From CAZUMH01 sp964621645 (GTDB lineage Bacteria > Zhuqueibacterota > QNDG01 > JAGLOF01), in the NCBI GenBank assembly GCA_964621645.1, contig CAZUMH010000108.1, forward strand, positions 1 to 10,355: 10,355 bases of DNA, given 5' to 3'. The notes under the pieces were generated by a model that did no database searches, had not been told where the DNA came from, and saw only the letters and a program-made list of their open reading frames with translations. Positions 1 to 6,447 of the stretch are shown piece by piece. Each line of letters begins with the position of its first letter. Positions within the stretch are counted from its first letter, which is position 1. Made by a program: the position numbers and the translations under genes.

Positions 1-26
1 CTATCCCGACAATCGATACGGGATAG
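1..26. repeat. 8-bp inverted repeat (hairpin) at the left edge
   Basis: The arms CTATCCCG (1-8) and CGGGATAG (19-26) are perfect reverse complements around a 10-nt loop that contains the palindrome ATCGAT. It abuts a second, longer hairpin at 28-62. The position just before a strong terminator suggests the 3' end of a transcript coming from the left, or one copy of a dispersed intergenic repeat. The window starts exactly at the first arm, so the repeat may extend further left. Nothing in the sequence decides its function. Confidence 0.45.
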
Positions 27-27
27 C

Positions 28-70
28 AACGTGCGACGCACCTCAAAGGTGCGTCGCACGTTTTATATTT
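28..70 (+). terminator. Strong intrinsic terminator for plus-strand transcription
   Basis: A perfect 16-bp stem (28-43 pairing with 47-62, core CGTGCGACGCACCT) closes a 3-nt loop CAA. The T-rich run TTTTATATTT at 61-70 follows it on the plus strand, so it should stop a transcript arriving from the left of the window. Read on the minus strand, the base sequence after the hairpin is TGCTATCCCG, which is not T-rich. It is therefore not a classical terminator for the minus-strand genes, but the very stable stem could still protect the 3' end of their mRNA, since it lies about 73 nt beyond the stop codon at 135. Confidence 0.8.
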
Positions 71-134
71 CAACTCCACTTAGGTTCCCTCCTGGCTTAA
101 AGCATACCGGGTCAGGCTCTTGTCAGGGGGACAT

Positions 135-2051
135 TTACTCCTTTTCCCTCACACTCAGACCCTGACCGGGTGCAACGGTGAGTTCACCCGGACTCATGTT
201 CCTCAGCATGATGTCCCGGCCCAGGACATCACCGATGAGCCGGGTTCCCTCTACCCGGACATGGGTGCAGGCCGTGAAATTCAGCATATTTTTATTCCAG
301 TGCCAGGGGACACGGTCGTAACTGCGTCTAATCGTATTATCCCGGAACACAAGGCTGTCCGTGGAAAGGGCGTAGAGCACCGGATAATCGAAGGCCAGGA
401 AGATGTTGTGTTCGATGCGGATATTGCGGTGAAAGAGCGCCCCGGCATCGGGTTCGGGGATCTCCGGGAAGATGCTGATGATCCCTTCCCCGAACTGGTA
501 CCAGGAGCTGAGGCTGGGTGATTCGAAGATATTGTCGCGGATGAGGACATCCCTCACCCCGCCGGATTCGTACCACTGATTGGCATCGCCCGCGATCAGA
601 ATGGCGGCGCCGCTGGAGCGGAAGACGCTGTTTTCGATGATCGATCTGCCCGGCGTGGAGAGGAGCACCCCCCGGGCCCGGCAGCTGTTGAAGGTGCAGC
701 GGCTGATCAGCACCTCCGGCGTCCAGGTGAGATTTTCCAGGGCGTCCCCGACATTCAATCCGGCTGGGATCGCTTTCCGGAACGCAATTTCAAAATCCGT
801 CGCACTCAGAGCTTTCCAGGAACGGATCGTGCCGCTGCCCAACGATTTAAGGCTGGCGGCCTTGATGAACCGGACGGTCTCCCCAGTCCGGCCCCAGAGC
901 TGGCCCACACTCATATCGTGGACGAAGCGGCAGATGAGCCGGTCCGGTGCCGGAATCTCAATAATCCGCACACAGGTTCCGTGCACGTTGATGGGATCGT
1001 CCATCAACCCGCCGAAGACGCAATCCTGGATCACCACTTTCCCCCGGCAGTTGGCCAAGTGGATGCCGTCGTCGTGTCCGGAAAAATAGCGGTTTTTCCG
1101 GGCGTTGGGAATCACCCGCACCTTCTCGAACCGCAGATTACTGCTGTACTGACCCAGCAGGCCAAGACCCGCGGTATGGTAAACATCGACGTCGCGTACG
1201 GTGATGGTGTCACTATGGAAAAAGAACATGCCGGCGTGCTCGCGCCGGTTGTGGCGCATGATCAGGTAATTGCCTGCTGCCGGCCTGCGGGTGAAAGCAT
1301 GGTGCAGGCGGACCAATCCCGGTTCCAGTTCCTCGGCCCGGTACTGCCGCCAGTTCCGGCCCAGGCACTGATCTCCGGAACCCTGGGGAATGATGTGGGA
1401 ATCCCTGGCGAATTCGATTACTCCCCACCAGCCACTCTCCCAGTTCTCCCCCTGAAAGAATATCTTTCCCTCCCTGATGATATAGGGGGACTCCCCGGCG
1501 ATACGGATATCGATGCAGCTGTCGCTGACGGCGGCCACCTGAGCTTGGGCGGTGAGCGGGACATCCCAGTCCACCCGGAAGTTCTGCAGACGGATATTGC
1601 TGCTTTTGTCGATGGTCAGGGGCTGCATGGGGCCGTGAAAAATAAAATTACTCCCTTGTCCGTCCAGCACCAGATTGGATACGCCTTCGATGACGATGGC
1701 ACAGATGCGCCTGTCTCTCAGGTAGGTGTTGGATTCAAAATACTCCCGCTTCTCACTCTTGTCGGTGAAAAAGTCGTATCGTCCCTGAGGAAAAATCAAT
1801 CGGGTCCTGCGCCCCGCTGCGGATTCTTCCCTGGCCCGGGCCAGAGCCAGCCGCACTGCCGGGACGGCATCTTCGCCGGTATTCGGCTGAATCCCAAACC
1901 TGCTGACATCAATCCTTACTTCACTCTCAGGATTGGCAGAACGGGTCACTCCGGCACTGCCGCCGCAGGAGAAGATGAAGCCCGTAAGAAGCATGATGAT
2001 GCTACAGCAGAAAAGATGAAGGGATCCTGTTCCTCTGCCTGGTGAATGCAT
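135..2051 (-). CDS. GH110-like right-handed beta-helix glycosidase, lipoprotein
   Basis: A 638-residue protein, the usual length for GH110 (exo-alpha-1,3-galactosidase) enzymes. The first ~28 residues are a hydrophobic export signal ending FSC, with Cys29 as a likely lipidated cysteine, so it probably sits on an outer or inner membrane face. Repeated beta-helix coils run from ~110 to 615 (for example VIEGVSNLVLDGQGSNF near 120-136 and SSNIRLQNFRVDW near 150-162). The core motifs GHDDGIH (325-331) and MDDPINVHG (350-358) match the Asp-rich active-site region I know from GH110; the Asp328/Asp351/Asp352 spacing fits the family's catalytic aspartates, from memory. GGAGGAATT precedes the ATG, giving a firm start. 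It lies 139 nt downstream of the PgsW-like gene and may belong to the same transcript. Substrate is unproven: galactosidic links in host, algal or self polysaccharide are possible. Another beta-helix glycosidase or epimerase is the main alternative. Confidence 0.8.
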   Translation of the reverse strand: MHSPGRGTGSLHLFCCSIIMLLTGFIFSCGGSAGVTRSANPESEVRIDVSRFGIQPNTGEDAVPAVRLALARAREESAAGRRTRLIFPQGRYDFFTDKSEKREYFESNTYLRDRRICAIVIEGVSNLVLDGQGSNFIFHGPMQPLTIDKSSNIRLQNFRVDWDVPLTAQAQVAAVSDSCIDIRIAGESPYIIREGKIFFQGENWESGWWGVIEFARDSHIIPQGSGDQCLGRNWRQYRAEELEPGLVRLHHAFTRRPAAGNYLIMRHNRREHAGMFFFHSDTITVRDVDVYHTAGLGLLGQYSSNLRFEKVRVIPNARKNRYFSGHDDGIHLANCRGKVVIQDCVFGGLMDDPINVHGTCVRIIEIPAPDRLICRFVHDMSVGQLWGRTGETVRFIKAASLKSLGSGTIRSWKALSATDFEIAFRKAIPAGLNVGDALENLTWTPEVLISRCTFNSCRARGVLLSTPGRSIIENSVFRSSGAAILIAGDANQWYESGGVRDVLIRDNIFESPSLSSWYQFGEGIISIFPEIPEPDAGALFHRNIRIEHNIFLAFDYPVLYALSTDSLVFRDNTIRRSYDRVPWHWNKNMLNFTACTHVRVEGTRLIGDVLGRDIMLRNMSPGELTVAPGQGLSVREKE

Positions 2052-2190
2052 AATTCCTCCAGCTGGTGATGGATTCGATGCCTTTTTTGACCCTGTCAGG
2101 GTTAAAGGTTCCGACCGGGTCCGCTCGGCTTCATCTGTCAGTGCTCTTCTTTAAATACCATGGGGTGGAGATCTCCGATACCCTCCCCCC

Positions 2191-3288
2191 TTAATCTCCC
2201 AACAAAGAGGGCTGAGGACGTTCGGCGGAGGATTTTTTTATCAGGAAGACCAGGATCCCCAGCGCAGTCAGGTAAAAAGCAGCCAATCCCGCCGCAACCG
2301 GAGTAACTCCTTCCTCTCCGCCGCCGGGCTCGTCGGGCAGCGGCACCGGATCCCAGGAAAGATTGTAACGCTGGACCAGTCCCTTGATAAACAGCAAGTG
2401 GATGACCGGCACTCCCCTGTCCAGCATCGCGAACACCATCCCCCGGTCCCCGGGAGGCGGCATCCGGCTTTTCCGCACCAGCCCCGGCTTCACGGTAAGG
2501 ATCAGTGAACTTGATCCCAGATTGGCGTAACTGCCGCCGCAGTTGACAAAGGCGGCCAGGGAATCGGGCTGCAGTATCTGCATCCGCAGTTCCACATTTT
2601 TACTCAGATCTTTTTCCTGGATAAAGGGCAATCCTGATTGAACCAGCTGCCGTTCCAGCCGGACCCGGGCCTCGTCGCTGAAATCCTTCCCCCTGTCATC
2701 ACTCCCGCCCAGGGAGACAGCGGCGGGCGGATCCGGGAAGATGCCGGCTCTCTCCAGAATCCGGTAAATATGGATCATATTGAAATCTTCCCTGCTGGCT
2801 CCGAAGGAGGATGACCCCAGCGAGAGGATGACCACCGGTCTGGCGCCCAGAGCGCGGGCGGCGCAGACCGAGGCGATCATCAGGCCGGGAAAGGAGCCGG
2901 AGGAACCGATTCCCACCCGATCTCCCGGTCCCAATCCCGCTTTTTTCAGCAGCCGTACCAAAAGAGCCGCGAAGCGGGGATTGGTAGTGCTGCGTTTCGC
3001 CTCGGGATTCCCCAGAGTGGTGGTGATGCCGGAAATCCGGGGACCGATGAGAAAGGTCTCGTTGGGATCCTGCTCGGGATCGGCGGTCAGGCCCCGGGAT
3101 TGGGCTTCCCGTCTCACCTCCTGCAAAGCTTGCTGCATGAGCCGGAAGGCTGTCATTTCCTCGGGGCCCGGCCCGCCCCGGCCTCGTTGAAAAGGAGCGG
3201 TCAGGGAAATGCCGAAAAACACAAGACTCAGCATCGCCGCTGTCAAGTAAAAGCGGAAGGCTCCCCTCTTCTCAGCGTTGCTCAGCAA
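2191..3288 (-). CDS. pgsW: Poly-gamma-glutamate system protein (PgsW-like)
   Basis: A 365-residue protein with one membrane helix near each end (about 12-30 and 330-350) and a soluble domain between. It resembles the family named 'poly-gamma-glutamate system protein', known from its linkage to pgsB and pgsC; its biochemical role is not established. The domain has conserved-looking Gly/Ser turns, GSSGSFPG (128-135), SLGSSSFGA (156-164) and NCGGSYANLG (249-258), which look like a nucleotide- or substrate-binding alpha/beta fold or a Ser-based enzyme; that is inference. The start is TTG at 3288, chosen because the complete ribosome site GGAGGTGA lies exactly 6 nt upstream and no ATG or GTG in frame fits it. 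It lies 70 nt downstream of capC and faces the same way, so it most likely belongs to the polymer operon. Confidence 0.8.
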   Translation of the reverse strand: MLSNAEKRGAFRFYLTAAMLSLVFFGISLTAPFQRGRGGPGPEEMTAFRLMQQALQEVRREAQSRGLTADPEQDPNETFLIGPRISGITTTLGNPEAKRSTTNPRFAALLVRLLKKAGLGPGDRVGIGSSGSFPGLMIASVCAARALGARPVVILSLGSSSFGASREDFNMIHIYRILERAGIFPDPPAAVSLGGSDDRGKDFSDEARVRLERQLVQSGLPFIQEKDLSKNVELRMQILQPDSLAAFVNCGGSYANLGSSSLILTVKPGLVRKSRMPPPGDRGMVFAMLDRGVPVIHLLFIKGLVQRYNLSWDPVPLPDEPGGGEEGVTPVAAGLAAFYLTALGILVFLIKKSSAERPQPSLLGD

Positions 3289-3294
3289 AGGATG

Positions 3295-3302
3295 TCACCT
3301 CC
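3295..3302 (-). promoter_or_regulatory. Consensus ribosome binding site deciding the TTG start of pgsW
   Basis: On the minus strand this reads GGAGGTGA, a full match to the anti-Shine-Dalgarno sequence, with a 6-nt spacer to TTG at 3288-3286. A GTG overlaps the site itself but is in another frame. The strength of the site may offset the weak start codon. Confidence 0.75.
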
Positions 3303-3358
3303 CTCGGATTTAAAACTTAAATATAAACAGTCTCCGGGCCGGAATCGATCCGGGATAC

Positions 3359-3796
3359 TTAAAAAAGCGCCTGCCAGAAAAATCCTAAAAAATAGGTCGC
3401 CACGGTAACCGTTATCAGGGCCAGCAGGGTGAGCAGCACTCCCTGCCGCTCCAAATGGTTGGCGATGAGCCCGGGGATGATCCAGCCGATGACCCGGTAT
3501 TCCGGGCTCACCGGGGCCAAACGTGGCAGCAGCCAGTGGGAAAGCAGCACCAGGCAGCCGGCCAGGAGCAGGAGGAAGACGAATCTTCGTCTCCCGAAGA
3601 GGAGAAGGCGGCGGGAGATCAGTTTATATATCCCGAGGGTGACCAGGGCCACCGCCAGCGTGGCCGCCAGACGCAGCGGCTGATCCATGAAGAGGACGAG
3701 GTAGCCGGGCACGATGATACCGCCGGGATAGATCCCGAAAATCCCGATGAAGATCAGAGAAAGGACCAGGCCGAGAAAGGTAAGTTCATAGGGCAT
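3359..3796 (-). CDS. pgsC: Poly-gamma-glutamate biosynthesis membrane protein PgsC/CapC
   Basis: A 145-residue, very hydrophobic protein with about five membrane helices, matching the ~150-residue length of PgsC/CapC. The N-terminal signature YPGGIIVPGYLVLFMDQP (about residues 23-40) is the hallmark of this family. CapC works with CapB as the membrane part of the poly-gamma-glutamate synthase and is thought to help polymer elongation or passage across the membrane. The ATG at 3796 lies inside the end of capB: start and capB stop (3786-3788) overlap by 11 nt, so the two are translationally coupled, and the ribosome site (GGGG, weak) lies within capB. The C-terminus (YFLGFFWQALF) is intact. Identification is firm by motif and by gene order. 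Confidence 0.92.
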   Translation of the reverse strand: MPYELTFLGLVLSLIFIGIFGIYPGGIIVPGYLVLFMDQPLRLAATLAVALVTLGIYKLISRRLLLFGRRRFVFLLLLAGCLVLLSHWLLPRLAPVSPEYRVIGWIIPGLIANHLERQGVLLTLLALITVTVATYFLGFFWQALF

Positions 3797-4946
3797 AGGT
3801 AACCCCGATTTTTTCCCAGTACGCGGTCAATTGACTCCCCGCTCCTTTCATATTTCCCATTCCCAGAAGAAGCGTTTCCCCGGCGCAGCCGGCGAGTATC
3901 TCCGTGGTGATCCCCTCCGCATCCCGTGCCGCCGGACATGAGGCTCCAGCCAGCCGCTGTCGTATAACAGAGGATCCCGGCCCGCAGATAAATACCTTCG
4001 TGAAACGATGCCCCATCTCTCCGGAAAGAGCCTCGAGCCACTGCTGGCTGCGGTCGGCCCGGTCGGCCCTCAACGTCAGCAGCCCCACCGTTTCTACCGG
4101 ATCCCGGCCCAACTTCCGCCGGATCCGTTCCAGAAGCAGGGAGGTGGAAAGGGGATCGTTGGCGCCGAACCCATCGACCAGATATACCTTCCTGCCGTCC
4201 TGTTCATGAATCCGGATGGGGGAATCCTGCCTGATACGGCCCAGTCCTCTGCGGATCGTCTCGTCGGTAAATCCCATATAGCGTGCCGCGGTGCAGACCA
4301 GGTCCAGTATTTCCGGAAAAAATGAAGAGCGCGCGACCCACTCCTTCCCCATCACAGCCGCGGCCGTCCCGGCGCGTGCCTCCAGCAGGAGGCCGTCTTT
4401 TCTCGCGACGTCATGGACGAGAATAGGATGGATCTCTTCGGATGGAATGGCCACCGCGGCCCTCCGGGGAATATCATGGCAAAAGACCCTTGCCGCATCT
4501 TCCCTGAGCCTCCCCTGAGCCTCGGTATGGTCCGGCCTGATGTTGGTGATGAGAACGAGCTTCGGCATCAGTATACGCTGGGATTCCGCCAGATGGTTTT
4601 CCGGATGAATGCTCATGATCTCGGAAATGAGTATCCTTGCCTGTACGTCTCTCGCCAGCCTCAGGGTCCGCTTCTGTTCAACGATGGTAGGAAAGGTCCC
4701 TCTTCGGATTGGCAGCTCCGTCCCGTCGGGATTGAGAAAAAGCGCTTCCGACCCGGTGATCCGGCTCAATACCCTCTCCTCTCCCTGGCGGCAAATTGAG
4801 GCAAGGAGACGCACGGTGCCGCTCTTGCCCCGGGTACCGGTAACCGTGACCCGGAGGGGGATGGATCTTCTCCGCCGGCCGAGAAGAAGTGCCTCGACGA
4901 TGAGATAAACAATGAATCCTGTCAGGCAGGCGATGGGAAGCAGCAT
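3786..4946 (-). CDS. pgsB: Poly-gamma-glutamate synthase ligase subunit PgsB/CapB
   Basis: A 386-residue protein, close to the ~390-460 residues of PgsB/CapB. An N-terminal membrane helix (about 4-23) anchors it. It is followed by a Mur-ligase-type ATP-binding loop, VTGTRGKSGT (35-44). Further family landmarks are EIMSIHPENH (about 109-118) and NIRPDHTE (135-142), the latter equivalent to the conserved DH-containing motif of CapB. The enzyme is an ATP-dependent amide ligase that adds glutamate through the gamma-carboxyl group at the inner membrane face, acting with CapC. The ATG at 4946 has a GAGG a few nt upstream. The 114-nt gap to the upstream deacylase gene has no convincing terminator. 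No frameshift or missing core motif is seen. A folylpolyglutamate or Mur ligase is excluded by the membrane anchor, length and the adjacent capC. Confidence 0.92.
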   Translation of the reverse strand: MLLPIACLTGFIVYLIVEALLLGRRRRSIPLRVTVTGTRGKSGTVRLLASICRQGEERVLSRITGSEALFLNPDGTELPIRRGTFPTIVEQKRTLRLARDVQARILISEIMSIHPENHLAESQRILMPKLVLITNIRPDHTEAQGRLREDAARVFCHDIPRRAAVAIPSEEIHPILVHDVARKDGLLLEARAGTAAAVMGKEWVARSSFFPEILDLVCTAARYMGFTDETIRRGLGRIRQDSPIRIHEQDGRKVYLVDGFGANDPLSTSLLLERIRRKLGRDPVETVGLLTLRADRADRSQQWLEALSGEMGHRFTKVFICGPGSSVIRQRLAGASCPAARDAEGITTEILAGCAGETLLLGMGNMKGAGSQLTAYWEKIGVTYAL

Positions 4947-5060
4947 GGCCTCAACATTCGGGGAAATATATCCGGATTAATCGCAAACCGGCAATGGACG
5001 TCTCCCCTGGCCCGGCACCAGCCTGATTACCGCGGTCAGGAGAGCTGCCCGTATCATCCG

Positions 5061-6224
5061 TTAGTTATAATAGATCCTGTCCGGCGCCATTTTACCCGGA
5101 TCGTGATAGAAATATCCCAGTCCCTTGTCCACCAGCTCCCGGTAGTCAGGCACCCCTTCGATAATGATAGCCTTATCCGGCGCGACCGCGCTTTGCTGGT
5201 TCAGAATCTCCTCAATCATGGAGCAGTGCTGACCCACCCGTTTCCGGATGGGCCACCCTTCTTTGTCGTAGGGTACGAAGAGTTTCTTCTGCCTGGCCAG
5301 ACTGAGCAGAAAGGGATCCTTGCCGTTGAGGAGAAAATCGACCGTCTTGGGACCTGTGGGCTGATCCAGGAAGGGGATGGGCGCCTCCAGCAGAAAGGGT
5401 TTGGCCTCGGAAAAATCGCCGATCTCCCGGTGAGAGAGACCGCGGAAATTCTGGGGAGACGGCTCAACGTGATTCTCGAACCCGTCTTTCGCCTGAGCCG
5501 TGAGCGAGGCCATGGTAGCGATCCACATGGATTTCTCCGGAGCCACAATACAGTTGGTCACCGGAAACATGGTTTCGGCTCCGTGCAGGTCGATGGCCAC
5601 ATCCACATTGAGTTTGCGGATGAGTTCCATGGTGGCAAATGTCACCCGTTCCATCAGGGGGCCCTTGGCCCGTCCCGGCCAGGTACGGTTGGTGTTGCGC
5701 ACATCCAGATAGGAGAAGAGCTTGCGGTCCGGATAGTGAACATAGACATCCGGATCGGGCCACTGATCCAGGGGGGCGGCGTTACGGTTGCCCATCCTGA
5801 ATTTCATGTTTCCCCAATTTGTCGGGATGGTAAAGAAGAGTGGATAGCCGTCTCCCGGTTTGGTGTTACGGCTGCCGCTGTTGTTGAACTGGGGGATGAT
5901 AATGAGACTTCCCTTGCGTACCCGGCAGTTTTCCACTAAAACCAGAGCCGAAAGCAGGGCCGCCGGTTCGTTGGAATGAGTATTGGCGATGACAAGAGCC
6001 GTCCCGCCCGGTTCCGGACCATCCAGATAGAAGACGTGGGTGTCCGCGGCCGTGCCTTTCAGGGAGGGCAGATAATCGCTGAGCATTCCCACCCGGGTCA
6101 CACCCTCCCCCGCCACGATCGGCATGAGGTAATGCCGGTGTGCGTAAAACTGAACGCCCGCGATAATTGTCATGGCCGCCGCAATAAGCGCGGCCGCCGT
6201 CTTTTGTACGGTAATCTTTTTCAT
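5061..6224 (-). CDS. M14/AstE-aspartoacylase-like zinc hydrolase, membrane-anchored or secreted
   Basis: A 387-residue protein (389 if GTG at 6230 is used) with an N-terminal signal or anchor helix (about 8-27). It resembles the succinylglutamate desuccinylase/aspartoacylase branch of the zinc carboxypeptidase superfamily. Visible landmarks, counted from the ATG: zinc ligands in THSNEP (His83, Glu86) and DLHGAE (His214), a substrate-binding NR pair in NTNRTWPG (179-180), and a candidate general base in LLEAPIP (Glu280). These spacings fit the fold. Such enzymes remove acyl groups from amino acids or cleave C-terminal residues, so with capB directly downstream an attack on gamma-glutamyl polymer or its fragments is plausible but unproven. 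ATG is preferred for its typical Met-Lys-Lys signal start; GAGGA lies 10 nt before ATG and 4 nt before GTG. The ribosome site overlaps the stop codon of the preceding small gene. Confidence 0.75.
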   Translation of the reverse strand: MKKITVQKTAAALIAAAMTIIAGVQFYAHRHYLMPIVAGEGVTRVGMLSDYLPSLKGTAADTHVFYLDGPEPGGTALVIANTHSNEPAALLSALVLVENCRVRKGSLIIIPQFNNSGSRNTKPGDGYPLFFTIPTNWGNMKFRMGNRNAAPLDQWPDPDVYVHYPDRKLFSYLDVRNTNRTWPGRAKGPLMERVTFATMELIRKLNVDVAIDLHGAETMFPVTNCIVAPEKSMWIATMASLTAQAKDGFENHVEPSPQNFRGLSHREIGDFSEAKPFLLEAPIPFLDQPTGPKTVDFLLNGKDPFLLSLARQKKLFVPYDKEGWPIRKRVGQHCSMIEEILNQQSAVAPDKAIIIEGVPDYRELVDKGLGYFYHDPGKMAPDRIYYN

Positions 6225-6237
6225 GGACACTCTGTCC

Positions 6238-6393
6238 TCAGCGTATTCTAAAGATTCGTAACAGGAGCGGTACCAGAACGATCAGATAGAGGATCATTTT
6301 CTGGACATTCTCCTTCTCTCGGATGAAGTTCCAGATTACCATAGCCGCCACGAAAGCGGTGATCAGATAATAAAGAATCATGATAATTAACAT
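6238..6393 (-). CDS. 51-aa two-helix membrane microprotein, candidate PGA or transporter small subunit
   Basis: A small gene of 51 codons. It has ATG at 6393 and TGA at 6240-6238, with a clean GAGGAG ribosome site (6400-6405) spaced 6 nt from the start. The protein begins MLIIMILYYLITAFVAAMVI (helix 1, residues 1-20), has a charged turn IREKENVQK (24-32) and a second hydrophobic helix (about 33-48), ending RIFRIR, so it is likely a two-pass inner-membrane hairpin. It lies 54 nt after the transporter and its stop overlaps the ribosome site of the M14-like gene, consistent with translational coupling. Size and context recall small CapE/PgsE proteins required for Bacillus poly-gamma-glutamate synthesis, though I see no sequence homology. 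A missing DctQ-like small subunit is the alternative. It may be absent from annotations because it is short. Confidence 0.7.
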   Translation of the reverse strand: MLIIMILYYLITAFVAAMVIWNFIREKENVQKMILYLIVLVPLLLRIFRIR

Positions 6394-6399
6394 ACCGTG

Positions 6400-6405
6400 C
6401 TCCTC
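6400..6405 (-). promoter_or_regulatory. Ribosome binding site of the 51-aa gene
   Basis: GAGGAG on the minus strand with a 6-nt spacer to ATG at 6393-6391. It is the main non-coding evidence that the small reading frame is translated. Confidence 0.65.
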
Positions 6406-6447
6406 GACCGGATTTACCCTATGGATGGTATCGTTCCTCTTCCCTTT

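Noticed and set aside
918..2045. Long 375-codon plus-strand open frame
   Set aside because: It lies entirely antisense to the GH110-like gene, has no export or domain motif, and its composition is that of a mirror frame of a GC-rich gene.
2088..2104. Short hairpin ACCCT/AGGGT in the gap before the GH110-like gene
   Set aside because: The stem is 5 bp and on the minus strand it is followed by A residues, not T, so it does not look like a terminator for the upstream genes.
3332..3356. Possible hairpin between capC and pgsW
   Set aside because: The stem is only 5 bp (CCGGA/TCCGG) and no T-run follows directly on the minus strand, so it is not a credible terminator.
4978..5055. 26-codon minus-strand frame between the M14-like gene and capB
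   Set aside because: It has no ribosome site and no recognisable feature apart from a few hydrophobic residues; too short to support.
5103..5939. 278-codon plus-strand open frame
   Set aside because: It is antisense to the M14-like gene, which has all catalytic motifs and a ribosome site; the plus frame has none.
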